Shown here in pieces: positions 11,892 through 22,531 of a DNA stretch of 64,000 bases (the stretch's first letter is position 1; the number at the start of each line of letters is the position of its first letter). The stretch is from Ceratodon purpureus (taxonomy: Eukaryota; Streptophyta; Bryopsida; Pseudoditrichales; Ditrichaceae). The stretch is taken from the NCBI GenBank assembly GCA_014871385.1, contig CM026426.1:39751291-39815290 (forward strand), given 5' to 3'. A program made the position numbers and the translations under genes. The notes beneath the pieces were generated by a model. The model saw nothing but the letters and a program-made list of their open reading frames with translations, ran no database searches and had not been told where the DNA came from.

Positions 11892-14800
11892 AGAACTCAA
11901 TTTACTCATACAGAGGACGTGTTGCCATCATCATCAAAGCCTCAGGACTTGAAAGACGCTGTTAAAGGGGAATTGCTTCATCGAACACAGCATAAAGTTG
12001 ACTCGATCAACGTCATCAATGCCGTTCGTATTCAGCCCTTCAGGAAGTCTCCCCTGCTTGTCCCATTGTGTAGAATGGTCGCAATGGCAAAAGTCAGACC
12101 GGTTGGCGAAATGGGCGTGCAACATCTGGAGAGGGAGTTCGTGAAGGGTTACAGAGATGGGGACCGCGTGATGTACATTTCCATGTTCAACACTGAAGAG
12201 ATGTCAATGGATGTCACGGAGGAAGTGAAGGCAAAGCGGAGCCCATGCTGGCGCAGGGCTAACGAAGCCTTCGAAGCTGACCTCCAAGGAGACGATGACC
12301 TCAATCAATTCAGTGGCAAAATGTTTTTTGTATGGGAAGGTAACCATCGCCTTTCAGCTCGGTTACGACACATCAACAAGCATCATGCCGACGACCCAGC
12401 TTGGCACATCTCTGTGCATTACATCATTTTGGACCCCCGCGGCCAAGTAGGCAATCTTCTCCATGCCATGCACGACATCAACTAGTAAGAATTTTTGTTG
12501 TACAATTTCTCAAATTTGATTTCGGGTCATTCTTCTATTACGAAATGTTTTCTAAACAGTTTTTTCTGTCCACAGGTCTACTGAGAATGACCATGTGAAG
12601 AGTAATCTTCCAGCGAAGTTATTCCGCATCCGCTCTTTCGGTGTCATGAAGTTAGAAGAATTCAAAGATCTTCTAAGTCCAGAAGAGTTTGAAATCTGTG
12701 TGCAGAACAAACACGCAAGGGATAGATGGTTCACCTTGACAACGAAGGTTTTCATTGTGTTCCTATACCGAGTAAGAATTTTTTTTCCATGAATCCCCTA
12801 ATACATTCGTTATGTTACTTTCTTTAACTAATGCATTTCAAGTAGTTTATACATTGATTATAATACATTCTCTTCGTACAGAGGGAGATTGCGGTCGCCT
12901 CGGATCAGGCAGCAAGAGCATACATGGAGAACACGCCAAAAGAAGATCAATCTGCGTCTGGAGTTTGGGATGCGATGACGACGGCATCAAATAACTTCAT
13001 TGATGCCATCAAGAAAAAGGACTTCACCAATTACTTGGCTATTGCGAATCCCAAAAATGGTGACGACTTCCTTGTTGAGGTGACTCGTTATCCACTAATA
13101 CTTTAGCTAATTTGTTTCCATGTCATTGTACTCCTAATAACCTAGTGCTAACTGTTCATTTCTAATTGCAGATTAACTGCCACTTCAGCGATGTCAACAA
13201 ACCTGAGATGACATTGGACAACCTGCAGAAGATTGTGCCGGCGGCAGTTGAACCCAAGTACAAAGCTCGTTGGTTGAGGTGGTGGAACTCCTCCCCGACT
13301 TCAAGGCAATCTTATAGATTCCCACCACCAGAGTTCAAGGAAGCTGACCTCGACCGTTGGCTAAACAGGGCTTCATTCTGGGCAGGGGTATGCTCCCTTA
13401 TTTCCAGAACTGAAAATGTCGTTGTCATTCTACCACTTTAATTGTCGTAGTCTAATTCTGTTGACTGTCTCTTGTAGTTGGAAGAAGCGGTCATCCAAGA
13501 GTTCGAGGACATGTGTAAGGGTGAGGAGCTGGACATCAATTGGAATGCATCCCCTGATGTTCAGCGACCAGGCGATTACGTGGAGAGTTGGCGTATTCTC
13601 CTTTAGAACAGAGCATTCCCGGCATTCCTTAAATCCAGGGCTAAGAAGACTTTTGATAAGAAGACGATTTTCACAAAATTCCCTGGAACGGAAGATGTTG
13701 TCAAGCGAGTCACCTACCGGTATGATTCTTTATTCAAACATATGTGCATTTCGACTCCTGCCGTTCCTCTCTCCCACATACTAAGTCATTCAAAATTGGC
13801 CCACACTAGGTACTTTAAGAGAGAGCTTCTTCCAAAAGGCGCCATCACTCTTCAACAACTCCTGAAGTACTTTACTTCATGGATCCAGAGAGGCTCGGAC
13901 CAGTGTATCTACTCTCCTCAGCAGTTGAAGAGGTACAAAGCCCCCCACTTGGAAGCAGGATGTTGGTATCTAGATTGCCTCCGTGGTTTTACAATTGATT
14001 CAGAGGCCGAGGTGAAATCAATACTCAATACTCGGGCGCCGGTGGTCGAAGACTCCACCGAAGCTTCAGAGGATGACGAAGAACATCAGAGTCAAACATG
14101 TGCACCTCAACCGAAGAGAGGGAGAGCTCGGCGACTGCGAACTCTAGGTTCGAAGTCCCAGACCTTACAAGATACTGGGGCTGAGTCTTCCTCACCAAGG
14201 AAGGAGACACCCAACGCTTCTCCAACTATAGACGTCCCAATGCCAACTTCGACCACAGCGAATGCGCCTTCATCTATTAGTGCTTGTGCGATCACACAAA
14301 GTCTCATTGAGCAAAAGAAGGCCAAAACTATATCCTCAAACAACTTCTTCCGCTGGAGCTTCGATTTCCACACATGTTTCCGTCTTCAACTCAACTGTGG
14401 ATTCCATGTTGCGGCGAAATAAGAGACTGGAGAGAAAAGGTGGGGGCGACCCAGATTGGATCAAGACTCAAGACTTCATTCGCAAGGTATGTTCCGATAT
14501 TTTGACATTTCTTGGATACATCCACCTCTACTCGTTTTATAGTTTCTAACTTTGCTTTCTTGTTTCCTCAAGTTTGGAGCAGGCCGCGAAAACAGAGTTC
14601 CGGACCGAAGCAAATAAGAGGACCATCTGGGAGTCGACTTGATCATTGCCGACATCCCTGAGAATCTTCCCGTCCCTTCCGTTTCCATTCCCCCACGAGT
14701 ATTCCGCCTAGGAACTCTCCCTACAAGGATTATGTGTACGACAACTTCCATTTTGCAGATCAATACGTGCAGAAAGATGGTGCCCTCTGCCTCATCTACA

Positions 14801-15866
14801 ACATCGATCAAAAGCTGGCTAAGGATATCGAGGAAGAAGCTAAGGGTGGTGACTTCGTGCTTTCCAAGGACTGACTTCTCCTACGAACCCTGAGAACTTG
14901 GTCATTTCCCCTAAATATTTCCTTCTCTTTACTTACTAATAACCCTTCCGCTTAATTTTACTCACTAGTTTTGCTTGATTGCAGACTATGCGGTTCTGGA
15001 TTTGCGTCTACGTTTGTAGTGGCAGTAGTTTCTCCCTCCAGACGAAGAAATCCCAGTTGATACATAGGGTCCTCAACATTACCGAGAGTGATGCCATTCT
15101 CAACTTCACCGATGCAGAGTCGCAACAAATGAATGGAGAGGACCAAGGGAGAAAATCCATGAGATGATGCAGAGCATAATTGGAGAGTTATCTAAGCCCG
15201 GCGACATACTCCTCGACTGGAATGGAGGGACAGGTAACTATTCATACATATCTCTGCTGAATTATTCCTCTCATTTTTTTCACGATTTCTCATTTCTTTG
15301 TTACTCTCCGAGTTTCAGGGGCCTCCATCAAGGCTTGCCAAGCTATTGGTCGGCACATTCTAGCTTTTGAGGATGACGAAGCCATATTCAACGCCATTCT
15401 CAAACCGTACATGGCTAGACCATCCGCCATGGGCCCTCCTAAACATCCTAGGCTGGCAGTAGGAGACGAAGCGCCTCCAAAGAGAGCAAGACCTGAAAAG
15501 TGGTGTAAGTCTTCTACTCTTTGTTCAAATTATCCAAGCATTGCTTCTCTTTGCAGCTCTACGTACTCGATCTAACCACAATCGGTTCACTATTGCAGAG
15601 TAGTTTCGGCAACACCGCCACGTGGGCCAAGAGTAGTGTCCACTCCATCATGGCGTCTTCATTCCAGCCCGATTCAGCCATTTATACTTCCGGACTACGC
15701 AGAGGGCTTAGCACAGGCGTTTCAATCTGGAGCCCTTACATATATTCCTAGTCGGCCAACTACTTTTGATCCCAGGGCCCTTCTATTCGTCGATGCAGAG
15801 GCTGTAGAAGGAGATTCAAAGTCATCTAGTTCTGAGAGTGGAAGTAGCGATTGTAGCATGTACTGA
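11892..15866 (+). pseudogene. ParB/Srx-like domain fused to DNA amino-methyltransferase, copy 1
   Basis: Ten exons inferred from splice consensus and alignment to element 2: 11892-12484, 12576-12771, 12882-13079, 13172-13387, 13478-13719, 13810-14486, 14573-14900, 14985-15233, 15319-15504, 15599-15866. Exon 1 encodes a ParB/sulfiredoxin-like fold: V-D-S-I-x-V-I-N near the start, G-V-Q-H-L-E-R-E-F, and WEGNHRLSARLRHIN (the H/R box of ParB-like proteins). Exons 2-6 encode a novel charged linker. Later exons hold a permuted methyltransferase: motif IV strand LIIADIPEN first, then KPGDILLDWNGGTG with ASIKACQAIGRHILAFEDD (motif I and following helix). Lesions: a TAG created at the exon 1-2 junction, a TAG near 13604, and frameshifts in exons 6, 7 and 8. 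Known families predict adenine-N6 or cytosine-N4 methylation; activity of this copy is unlikely. Confidence 0.7.
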
Positions 15867-16149
15867 GTTTGAAGGAGGCTTCGGTCTTTCATTGTTTTCA
15901 TCTGATTTGATTTGATTTAATTGAACTTTTATTGCATCTTCCTTCGTCTACTCTAGTGCAAACAACCTAAACTTGTTATGATTCTCATTTCCAGTTCGTA
16001 TTCGTGTATGTAAAGGATGAAATGTCACAACTGTAATGCTCAAAATGTAACATGAAGAATGAAATGTTACAAAAGAAATGCTCATAATTTATATTGCGCT
16101 GTAATTTATTTTTTAATCATTCAAACTCTCACCCTTAACCATAGCCATG
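15867..16149. other. 3' flank of methyltransferase gene, copy 1
   Basis: AT-rich sequence with a TTTGATTTGATT microsatellite. It is clearly homologous, as an inverted copy, to 22260-22531 in element 2 (shared word GAATGAAATGTTACAAAAG). It is probably the 3' UTR and downstream region. Confidence 0.5.
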
Positions 16150-16713
16150 TTACCTATTCTTGGGAGAGATCCAGATACCATCTCTTGGAGAAATTTTCTC
16201 TCCTTCCGTCACATTCAAGACCTGATTCCCATTGGCTAATAGCAATGTCCCCAATTGGTCTAACTCAACGCAACTAAGCTCTCCAAGGGATGCTGTCTCT
16301 AACCTCTCGTTGTAAATTGGATTTGCAAGTTTCCACGAACTCCTAAAAACACTCCAGTTGATGTTGAACCGATTAACTTTGTATTCGTCCTTTGGACTCC
16401 AATGGCGTCCCTCGTACGAAAAGTTATCCCACCTCGCTAGCCGAAGGCATGCGTATTCACGACTGCTATCAATCTCACGTTTCCAGCTCTTTGACACAGC
16501 ACGAGCGTTCTCGACGTCTTCAAACGTGATTACTGTCGGAAGAGTCCAACCCTGCATTGCACTACTATCTATATGATCCCAGGGGTTAGGCCCATCCGCC
16601 ATCGGCTTAAGCAAATCCTGTAAAACCGTTTCACAGGCAACGACCTCAAATGAATCTCCCATACCTTCAGACAACTCACTAGCAAGTACACGCTTAAGTT
16701 GTACAGAAATCAT
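16150..16713 (-). CDS. Cargo ORF of giant element 1, F-box-like (187 aa)
   Basis: The intact frame has a central segment (A-R-A-V-S-K-S-W-K-R-E-I-D-S-S followed by L-R-L-A-R-W) that resembles the second half of an F-box; the first half is not convincing. F-box proteins recruit substrates to SCF ubiquitin ligases. The ORF occupies a segment of about 660 bp absent from element 2: flanks matching 22240-22210 resume on either side. A TATATAG motif near 16755 could serve as its promoter. It could equally be an unrelated small protein, and the domain reading is tentative. Confidence 0.45.
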   Translation of the reverse strand: MISVQLKRVLASELSEGMGDSFEVVACETVLQDLLKPMADGPNPWDHIDSSAMQGWTLPTVITFEDVENARAVSKSWKREIDSSREYACLRLARWDNFSYEGRHWSPKDEYKVNRFNINWSVFRSSWKLANPIYNERLETASLGELSCVELDQLGTLLLANGNQVLNVTEGEKISPRDGIWISPKNR

Positions 16714-16759
16714 TGAGCTAATACAACTTCAAAGACGTCTGCTAAGGTTTATATAGATT

Positions 16760-17220
16760 GTTGCTTGACACTTAAGCTAGAAATGGTCTTATGTAAAGAC
16801 CGAGAATTCTTTGACCAAGACAAGCAGTCTGACTTGGTATACATCTTGGTTTCAGCTACTCCATTATTGTACACGAACTCTGTAATATTCCACGAACTTT
16901 TAAGACCATTTCTTTTTGTTTGTTTCGAGTATACTTATTCCTAGAATTCTCTATATTATCTAAGAACATCATGCTGGAATACTCGTATCTAGATCCAATA
17001 AGGGACCAAATCTAAAGGATTTAATGCATGACGTCATCATGACATCAGCCCTAATTTGTACCTCAATAAACAAACGTAAGAAATTCTTACCAGAGATAAC
17101 CCTGAATTCCACGATAATATACTCTTTTCCAAAAAAAAAGTAACAAACTCATGCCTTATTTTAGAAATTTTCCACGGTTGTACGGTCTACTTTGCTTTTG
17201 AAAATTTGGGTAATTGTCAT
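16760..17220. other. Inner subterminal region of giant element 1
   Basis: This non-coding AT-rich region matches, as an inverted repeat, the inner end of element 2. The last 270 bp (17020-17289) match 20862-21125 closely, including TGACGTCATCATGACATCAG, itself a near-palindrome, and TTTCCACGGTT. Element 2 has about 900 extra bp inserted next to this block. Confidence 0.65.
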
Positions 17221-17221
17221 T

Positions 17222-17289
17222 TCTGTGCTCTCCATTCTATGCTCTCCGCTCTCTGCTCTACACTCTCCGCTCACATACGAACTTTCCCC
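17222..17289 (-). repeat. Right terminal repeat of giant element 1
   Basis: Reverse-complemented, this reads GGGGAAAGTTCGTATGTGAG and then GCGGAGAG-type 7-mers. It agrees with the left end of element 2 (20862-20940) even outside the 7-mer array. Confidence 0.8.
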
Positions 17290-17475
17290 CCCTGATCTGG
17301 CGAGGGTAATCGGGCGCGATCACTGCGCGCACGCGAGACTGACGTCGGGCGCGGGCGACCCTGATCGGGCGAGTGTAATCGGGCGCGATCACTGCACGCG
17401 CGCGAGACATACGACGGGTGCGATCAACCACAGCTGACAGGCGCGAGCAGGCGCAGATACGCGCGCGGACGCGAC
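17290..17475. repeat. GC-rich 69-bp tandem duplication
   Basis: Two units begin CCCTGATC at 17290 and 17359 and share GTAATCGGGCGCGATCACTG. The base composition contrasts sharply with the AT-rich element end beside it. No gene is seen. Confidence 0.6.
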
Positions 17476-17722
17476 GACGGGCGCCACCCATGGTAAACAG
17501 TGGTAAACTGTGAGGACAGTAATTTTGCTCGCGCGGGGGAGCCCGTCCGATAACCGTCCGTCACGTCCGTCACGTGACTAGTCACTACACGACTATTTTA
17601 TGGCCCGTCCGTCTATTATGACAACACTGCTCCCCCTTGAATCGGCCCTGATCAAATGTACAGAGAACCTGCGACGCCCGGAAATCGTCAAGGTTGTCTA
17701 GGTTGTCAGGCAAATTCCAAGC

Positions 17723-20335
17723 TCATAACTTCTCCTTGCACACCGTCAAGCTCTCCAACCGCATAGCCTTTGCAGCCTCAAACAAATCTTCTCCCGTTAG
17801 AGGCCAAGAACCTGTGCACTTCAAGGACCCCAAGCAATACTCCAAGTCAATATTTTCGCGAAGGAGAAGAACTGTCCGGAATGCTTTGTAGACAGCCTCC
17901 CGGTCCAAGCCCTCGCGAAGCACCGACAAGTCCTGCATAATCGACATCTTCTCCAACAGGATCATGTCCAAGCAAGCACGAACGAAAGGGTTTCTCCGCC
18001 AGGCCTGTTACTTGTCGACATGCCCCCCGTGATCAGATCTCGAATCGACAACATCTTGAAAGTGTGCAAACTCTGCCCCCAAGGTGTCTAGCGTAGGGAA
18101 ATAAATTTTGCCGACTCTGATCAGTTCCTCCATCACGTACAAGACCTAGTCATGACGGGCATTGAGTGTGGAGAAAGTAATACCCTTAACTAGGCAAAGC
18201 ATGGGTGTCCTTGTGCCCATTTTGCTCCTACTGAATAGCTTCAGCGCCCTTGCAAAGTGAGGCGGTGGATTGTCCAGGCCGATCCGCTTCCCCTCCTCCT
18301 TTAACCAGGCGATGAGCTGATTGAACTCCTCGTCAGTGTGAGAGAAAGGACGACTGAGTACACTGGGCATGAGGACGAGGATGAAATTCGCGAACAACGG
18401 CAACCAGCCCCACTCGGATTCCTCGGCCTCAATCTAGAGCATGATCTCAAACTTCTCCATTTCCTCCTTAATGTACCCTACCCAAACCTCCTCCACCTTA
18501 CGAACTGAATCCTTGTACTCCCCCATCTTCCTAGGCCATGACAACACATCATCATGATGCAAGTAGAAGGCTTCTATCTCCTTCTTGATCTCAACCGCCG
18601 ATTTCTTGATGAATACAGCCTCGCATTTATTGACGGCGTCCATAGTCGCTACCAGTAGTTTCTCTTGCAGACGCCGGTAGTTAATAACGACCCGCGGACA
18701 AGCCAATAGTAAAGATCATAGGAAATCAGTAAGAGGGGTGTGAAAAAACCATACCAGAAGTTCCGGCCTGAACTAAATCGCGCCCCATGCTTTGCCGACC
18801 TTCCGGCCCAAATGTCCAAGATCCTGCAATGCCCTGAGGGACTTCACTGGCTCCTATAGGTCCGACAAGATCTCCAAAGGCAGTATATCACCCGTGCAGT
18901 GGACGAGGGAGAAAAGCTCGGGAGGAGGTCTAGATTTTGCTGGCGCACTCGCTTTATGCACCGATGGGAAGAGCACAGCAGCCTTTTCACGGGCCGGCAT
19001 GTGACACTCTACCCTTGCCCTCGCAATCGGATCTTTCGGCAGCGCGGTTAGCCTTACTCTCTTCACTGTTTCGCCGCGGACTCTATCAGTTGGTTGCCGC
19101 TCTTGCTGCTGTGCCCCTCCTTCCGCACCTCCATCTACATCCGGTGGACTCCCATCGCGCCTCGGACGCTTCACTGCCCGCGCTGAATTGGGAGTGGCAG
19201 CCTGCGCCCTCGTTCTCCCCCCTACCCATCCTGCCATGGGCGTGCTCAATCCCGTTCGCCACTATCCCCCACCCCCTCCGGACTGCCTCTCCCAATGCAA
19301 AGCCTCTCCACCTTGCTTCTTCCCCACTGGTCTCCCCTGTCCTGGCCTTGCCTTTTCCCTTCTGCCCCCCCCCCCCTCCCCCCCACCACCCGGCACCCTA
19401 ACCTCCTTGTCCTTCTTGTTCGCCTCGAGCACCTCAGCAATGCTCAGCCCTTCTCCGACCGCCACCTTCAAAGTTGGTGTGCCCGCTCCCGCCAGTGCTG
19501 CCTGAGCCTGATTCGCCCCTTCCCTGCTCGGGGAGGAGACGTTGACAATATCCGGGAAACCGCTCCCTCGTTCGTCCATAAAGTTGTCATCACCCGACCC
19601 GTCCTCTTCCTCTGTGTCCGAGTCCATCACCATTCTACCCTTTTTCCCGGATGCTGGAGTCACCGGCCGCATGTGCTTCCCCACCATCTGCCATGGCACC
19701 GGTAAGTTATACTTACGGAAAACCGCCCTAGACTCTTTGTTCCCATCTTGTCCTCGGGCTGGATAAATCTTCAGCTTCCCACTTTTGCTGGCGTCGTAAT
19801 GTGGACACATGTCCATCTGCCTATGCCAACCCAAGGTTGCCTTGTCAATCATGTCCATGTTACAGAACCTGCAAACAAACGGAATCTTCGCCCTCGCCTT
19901 CTCCGTTCCATTACTCGAGGTATAGGACGGACGCGACAGAAGGTTTACCTCCACCATCAACCAGTCGTATTCCGACATGGTGAAGGCATCCCGATTGGGC
20001 TCATAGCATGTCCAGGTAATCTGGCACACTATAACCTCCTCTTCTCCAAACTTCCCATGTACCTTCAACTGCCGAGCGAGACTTGGTGAAATAGGTCAGG
20101 TTACTCCGGAAACACAAAGAAAAATATCAACAACCGCATGACTGAAACGAAAAGGGGAAGGAGATGTAAGTTACCCCCTTCACTGTCCTGGGTGCCTGGT
20201 TCGCGATCTGGTCCTGCCACTCAACCGAGAGTGCATTGACGTCCAGGATTGTAGCCCTCGCCTTAAAGACGCGGCACGCATCATCATCGCTCAGCCGCGA
20301 GAGATCGGGTGGCGTGGTAGACGATATCTGCAGGG
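17723..20335 (-). pseudogene. Decayed C2H2-finger gene between the two giant elements
   Basis: A minus-strand gene is visible as open pieces. An upstream exon near 20335-20180 is followed by an acceptor near 20072 (CGGCAG) and a main exon 20068-19262 with a C2H2-type finger: CRFCNMDM then H and H/C residues (WHRQMDMCPH), about residues 90-115. After this come acidic, Gly-rich and Pro/Arg-rich low-complexity regions to 18854. Further pieces at 18706-18434, 18403-18146 and 17971-17723 are in one common frame broken by single stops. The family is not recognised. It could be an older transposon protein or a host gene. The giant elements flank it on both sides. Confidence 0.4.
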
Positions 20336-20850
20336 AGAGAGTGAGACGTTGTTAGGACACGGGATGACCTTGGAGAAGCTTAAGGCAGGGTTCAAAGAAA
20401 ATGGAGGACAGTCTCAAACGTAGGCCGAATGGAACAAAATGTTTTAAAAAAATGAACGGGAGTATAAAGGAAAATAGCATGTCGAAATGAAGAATTAAAT
20501 AAGGAAACAAATAAAGAGGAAAACAGAAAGAGGAAAGGGATTTTTAGAAAAAAATAAAAACAGCGAGGGGGTCGATAGCATTAAAGAATGTCGAGATTGA
20601 AGAAGAAACATGAAGAGGATATGGAGAATGAATAAAGAAATTAAAAACAAATAAAGGAAGTAATACGAAATCAGCTAGAGGGTCGGGAGAAGCAGAAAAT
20701 AAAATATAAAGAATAGAAAGACATCAATAGGGTGGGAAAAATGAATGGAGATATTCAAGAGGAAAACATGAAGAAGAAATGGAGATTGATTAAAAAAACA
20801 AGAGTTAAAATAAAAAATGAAAGAGGGAAAGTATGACCACCTAAACCCTA
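20336..20850. other. Purine-rich non-coding stretch
   Basis: A/G-rich sequence (GAAGAAGAAATGGAG-like) without coding evidence. The minus-strand open frame at 20675-20932 reflects composition only. Confidence 0.5.
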
Positions 20851-20861
20851 GGACAGGGAAG
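20851..20861. repeat. Candidate target-site duplication of giant element 2 (left)
   Basis: GGACAGGGAAG here recurs in direct orientation at 36962-36972, directly outside the opposite terminus. MULE-type elements generate duplications of about 8-11 bp. Confidence 0.55.
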
Positions 20862-20940
20862 GGGAAAGTTCGTATGTGAGCGGAGAGCGTAGAGCAGAGA
20901 GCGGAGAGCGGAGAGCACAGAATGGAGAGCACAGAATTGA
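20862..20940 (+). repeat. Left terminal repeat of giant element 2
   Basis: GTATGTGAGCGGAGAGCG is followed by more AGAGCGG/AGAGCAG 7-mers and GAGCACAGAATGGAGAGCAC. It is the same end type as 17222-17289. Confidence 0.8.
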
Positions 20941-21624
20941 CAATTAGCTAAATTTTCAAAAGCAAAGTAGACCCTATAACCGTGGAAAATTACTAAATTA
21001 AGGCTTGATTTTGACACTTTTTTTAGAAAAAGAGTATATTACCGTGGAAATTAGGATTATCTCTAGTAAGAATTTATTACGTTTGTTCTCTAAGATACAA
21101 ATTAGGGCTGATGTCATGATGACGTCATGCATACATTCCTATAGATTTGTCATGGGTTTAGGCAAGATACAATGATCAGGCGTTAAGTTTTAGATCAAAC
21201 AAATAATTCTTTCATAGGATAATGTAAATGCACAAGGAAAAAAACAACTTTCACAGAACATAAAGGAGGCAAGGTTTGAAAACTTCCTGGAATATTTCAA
21301 AATTCGTGTATAATATCTGAACTGCTGAAACCAAGATATACCTTATAGAGTCTTTGTCTTCATCGAAGATTACTCTCTCTTCCTAGGCAGCAAAGCATCT
21401 TCATTTGAGTGATACAAGTAGGAGATTTTCATCATGAAACAACACTTGGTAAGCAAGGTGCCAGAGAAGGAGGTCACTCTTGGTATCTTTAGCTTGTTTC
21501 TAGGTGGCGTATAAGGATAGTGACACAGTCCTTGGCATTTTGTGCTGTATGCGAAGGTAGCGTTGGAGTTCCGGGGGGTCAATCTGCAAGCTTGAGTGGA
21601 ATGTTTTAAGACTACAACAATTTA

Positions 21625-22008
21625 GTGTGTTGCGCGATGCCGAAGGTGTGTAATGCAAGATCGAGGAGGACGAGAGCGGCTGTAGGTTTGCCCCCAAAGG
21701 CACCGGCGAGTTATCAGGAGCTGCGGCCCTGGCTGTTGGAGGTGGAGCGCGCCAGAGAACGAGGCATGGACCTGCCACCGTTTAGGCACATCGGAAGGCT
21801 CCATGTTGGTGAAGGTGAATGGCGTTGGACAGTGCTTTGTACCAATGAGCTTCTACGTATTATGGAGTTGTCCCTAATCCCGTATCCCTTGCCATCGAAC
21901 GTCGATGAGAATCCAGTTGTTCAGCTGCCCGAAGTGATCATATCGGATGGCGAAACTTGCTGGTTTGATATTGACAAGAGTTGGACTGTATATCCTCCGA
22001 AGGATTAG
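21625..22008 (+). CDS. Cargo ORF of giant element 2 (127 aa, unrecognised)
   Basis: This is an intact frame with a basic, Arg-rich start and an acidic C-terminal half (V-I-I-S-D-G-E-T-C-W-F-D-I-D-K). No family is recognised. It sits at the cargo position equivalent to the F-box-like ORF of element 1 and is transcribed in the mirror-equivalent direction, but its sequence is unrelated. The surrounding region (about 21130-22040) is absent from element 1. The upstream stretch 21290-21345 resembles 22150-22225, suggesting a local duplication around the slot. An upstream CTTATAGAG near 21340 may be a promoter. Confidence 0.4.
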   Translation: MCCAMPKVCNARSRRTRAAVGLPPKAPASYQELRPWLLEVERARERGMDLPPFRHIGRLHVGEGEWRWTVLCTNELLRIMELSLIPYPLPSNVDENPVVQLPEVIISDGETCWFDIDKSWTVYPPKD

Positions 22009-22039
22009 TACTGTGAAGTCTAGTGGGGTGTTCAAATAC

Positions 22040-22531
22040 ATTCCTTTAGATTTGGTTCCTTATTGGATCTAGATACGAGTATTCCAGCATGATGGTTTTA
22101 GATAATATAGACAATTCTAGGAATAAGACAACTCGAAACCAACTAAAAGATAAGGTCTTAAACGTTCGTGGAATATTTCAGAGTTCGTGTACAATAATGG
22201 AGTAGCAGAAACCAAGATGTACACCAAGTCAAGAATAGGTAACATGGCTATGGAAATGTGGGATTTTGAATGATTAAAATATAAATTACAGCGCAATTTA
22301 AATTTTGAGCATTTCTTTTGTAACATTTCATTCTTCATATTATATTTTGAGCATTACAGTTGTGACTTTTCATCCTTTACATACAAAGAGACGAATTAAG
22401 AATGAGAATCATAACAAGTTTAGGTTTAGGGTAGTAGAGTAGACGAAGGATTACGAGTGAACTCCAATTAAATCAAATCAAATCAAATCAAATTAAATGA
22501 AAACAATGAAAGACCGAAGCCTCCTTCTAAC
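22040..22531. other. Downstream region of methyltransferase gene, copy 2
   Basis: Inverted match to 15870-16165 plus 16840-17015 of element 1, with the F-box segment missing. It includes a TCAAATCAAATCAAATCAAA microsatellite at about 22470-22495. No coding evidence. Confidence 0.5.

Larger units (their letters stand above)
2992..17289. mobile_element. Giant TIR DNA transposon, copy 1 (about 14.3 kb)
   Basis: The ends are inverted repeats. The left end has GTATGCGAGC (3003-3012) leading into degenerate AGAGCGG repeats. The right end reads, reverse-complemented, GTATGTGAGC (17270-17279) leading into the same repeats. Inside are, in order, a small acidic protein gene, a two-exon MULE-like transposase (minus strand), a CTD-heptad gene and a ParB-methyltransferase gene (plus strand), and an F-box-like ORF (minus strand). 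Element 2 has the same set in mirror image. Outer limits are placed by alignment with element 2 and may be off by about 10 bp. No convincing target-site duplication was found for this copy. Its transposase carries three nonsense codons, so it is not autonomous. Confidence 0.8.

Noticed and set aside
11331..15866. Genes A and B as one continuous fusion protein
   Set aside because: Exon 4 of gene A ends in a stop in both copies after a conserved basic tail, and no good phase-0 donor was found. It is left open as possible alternative splicing rather than claimed.
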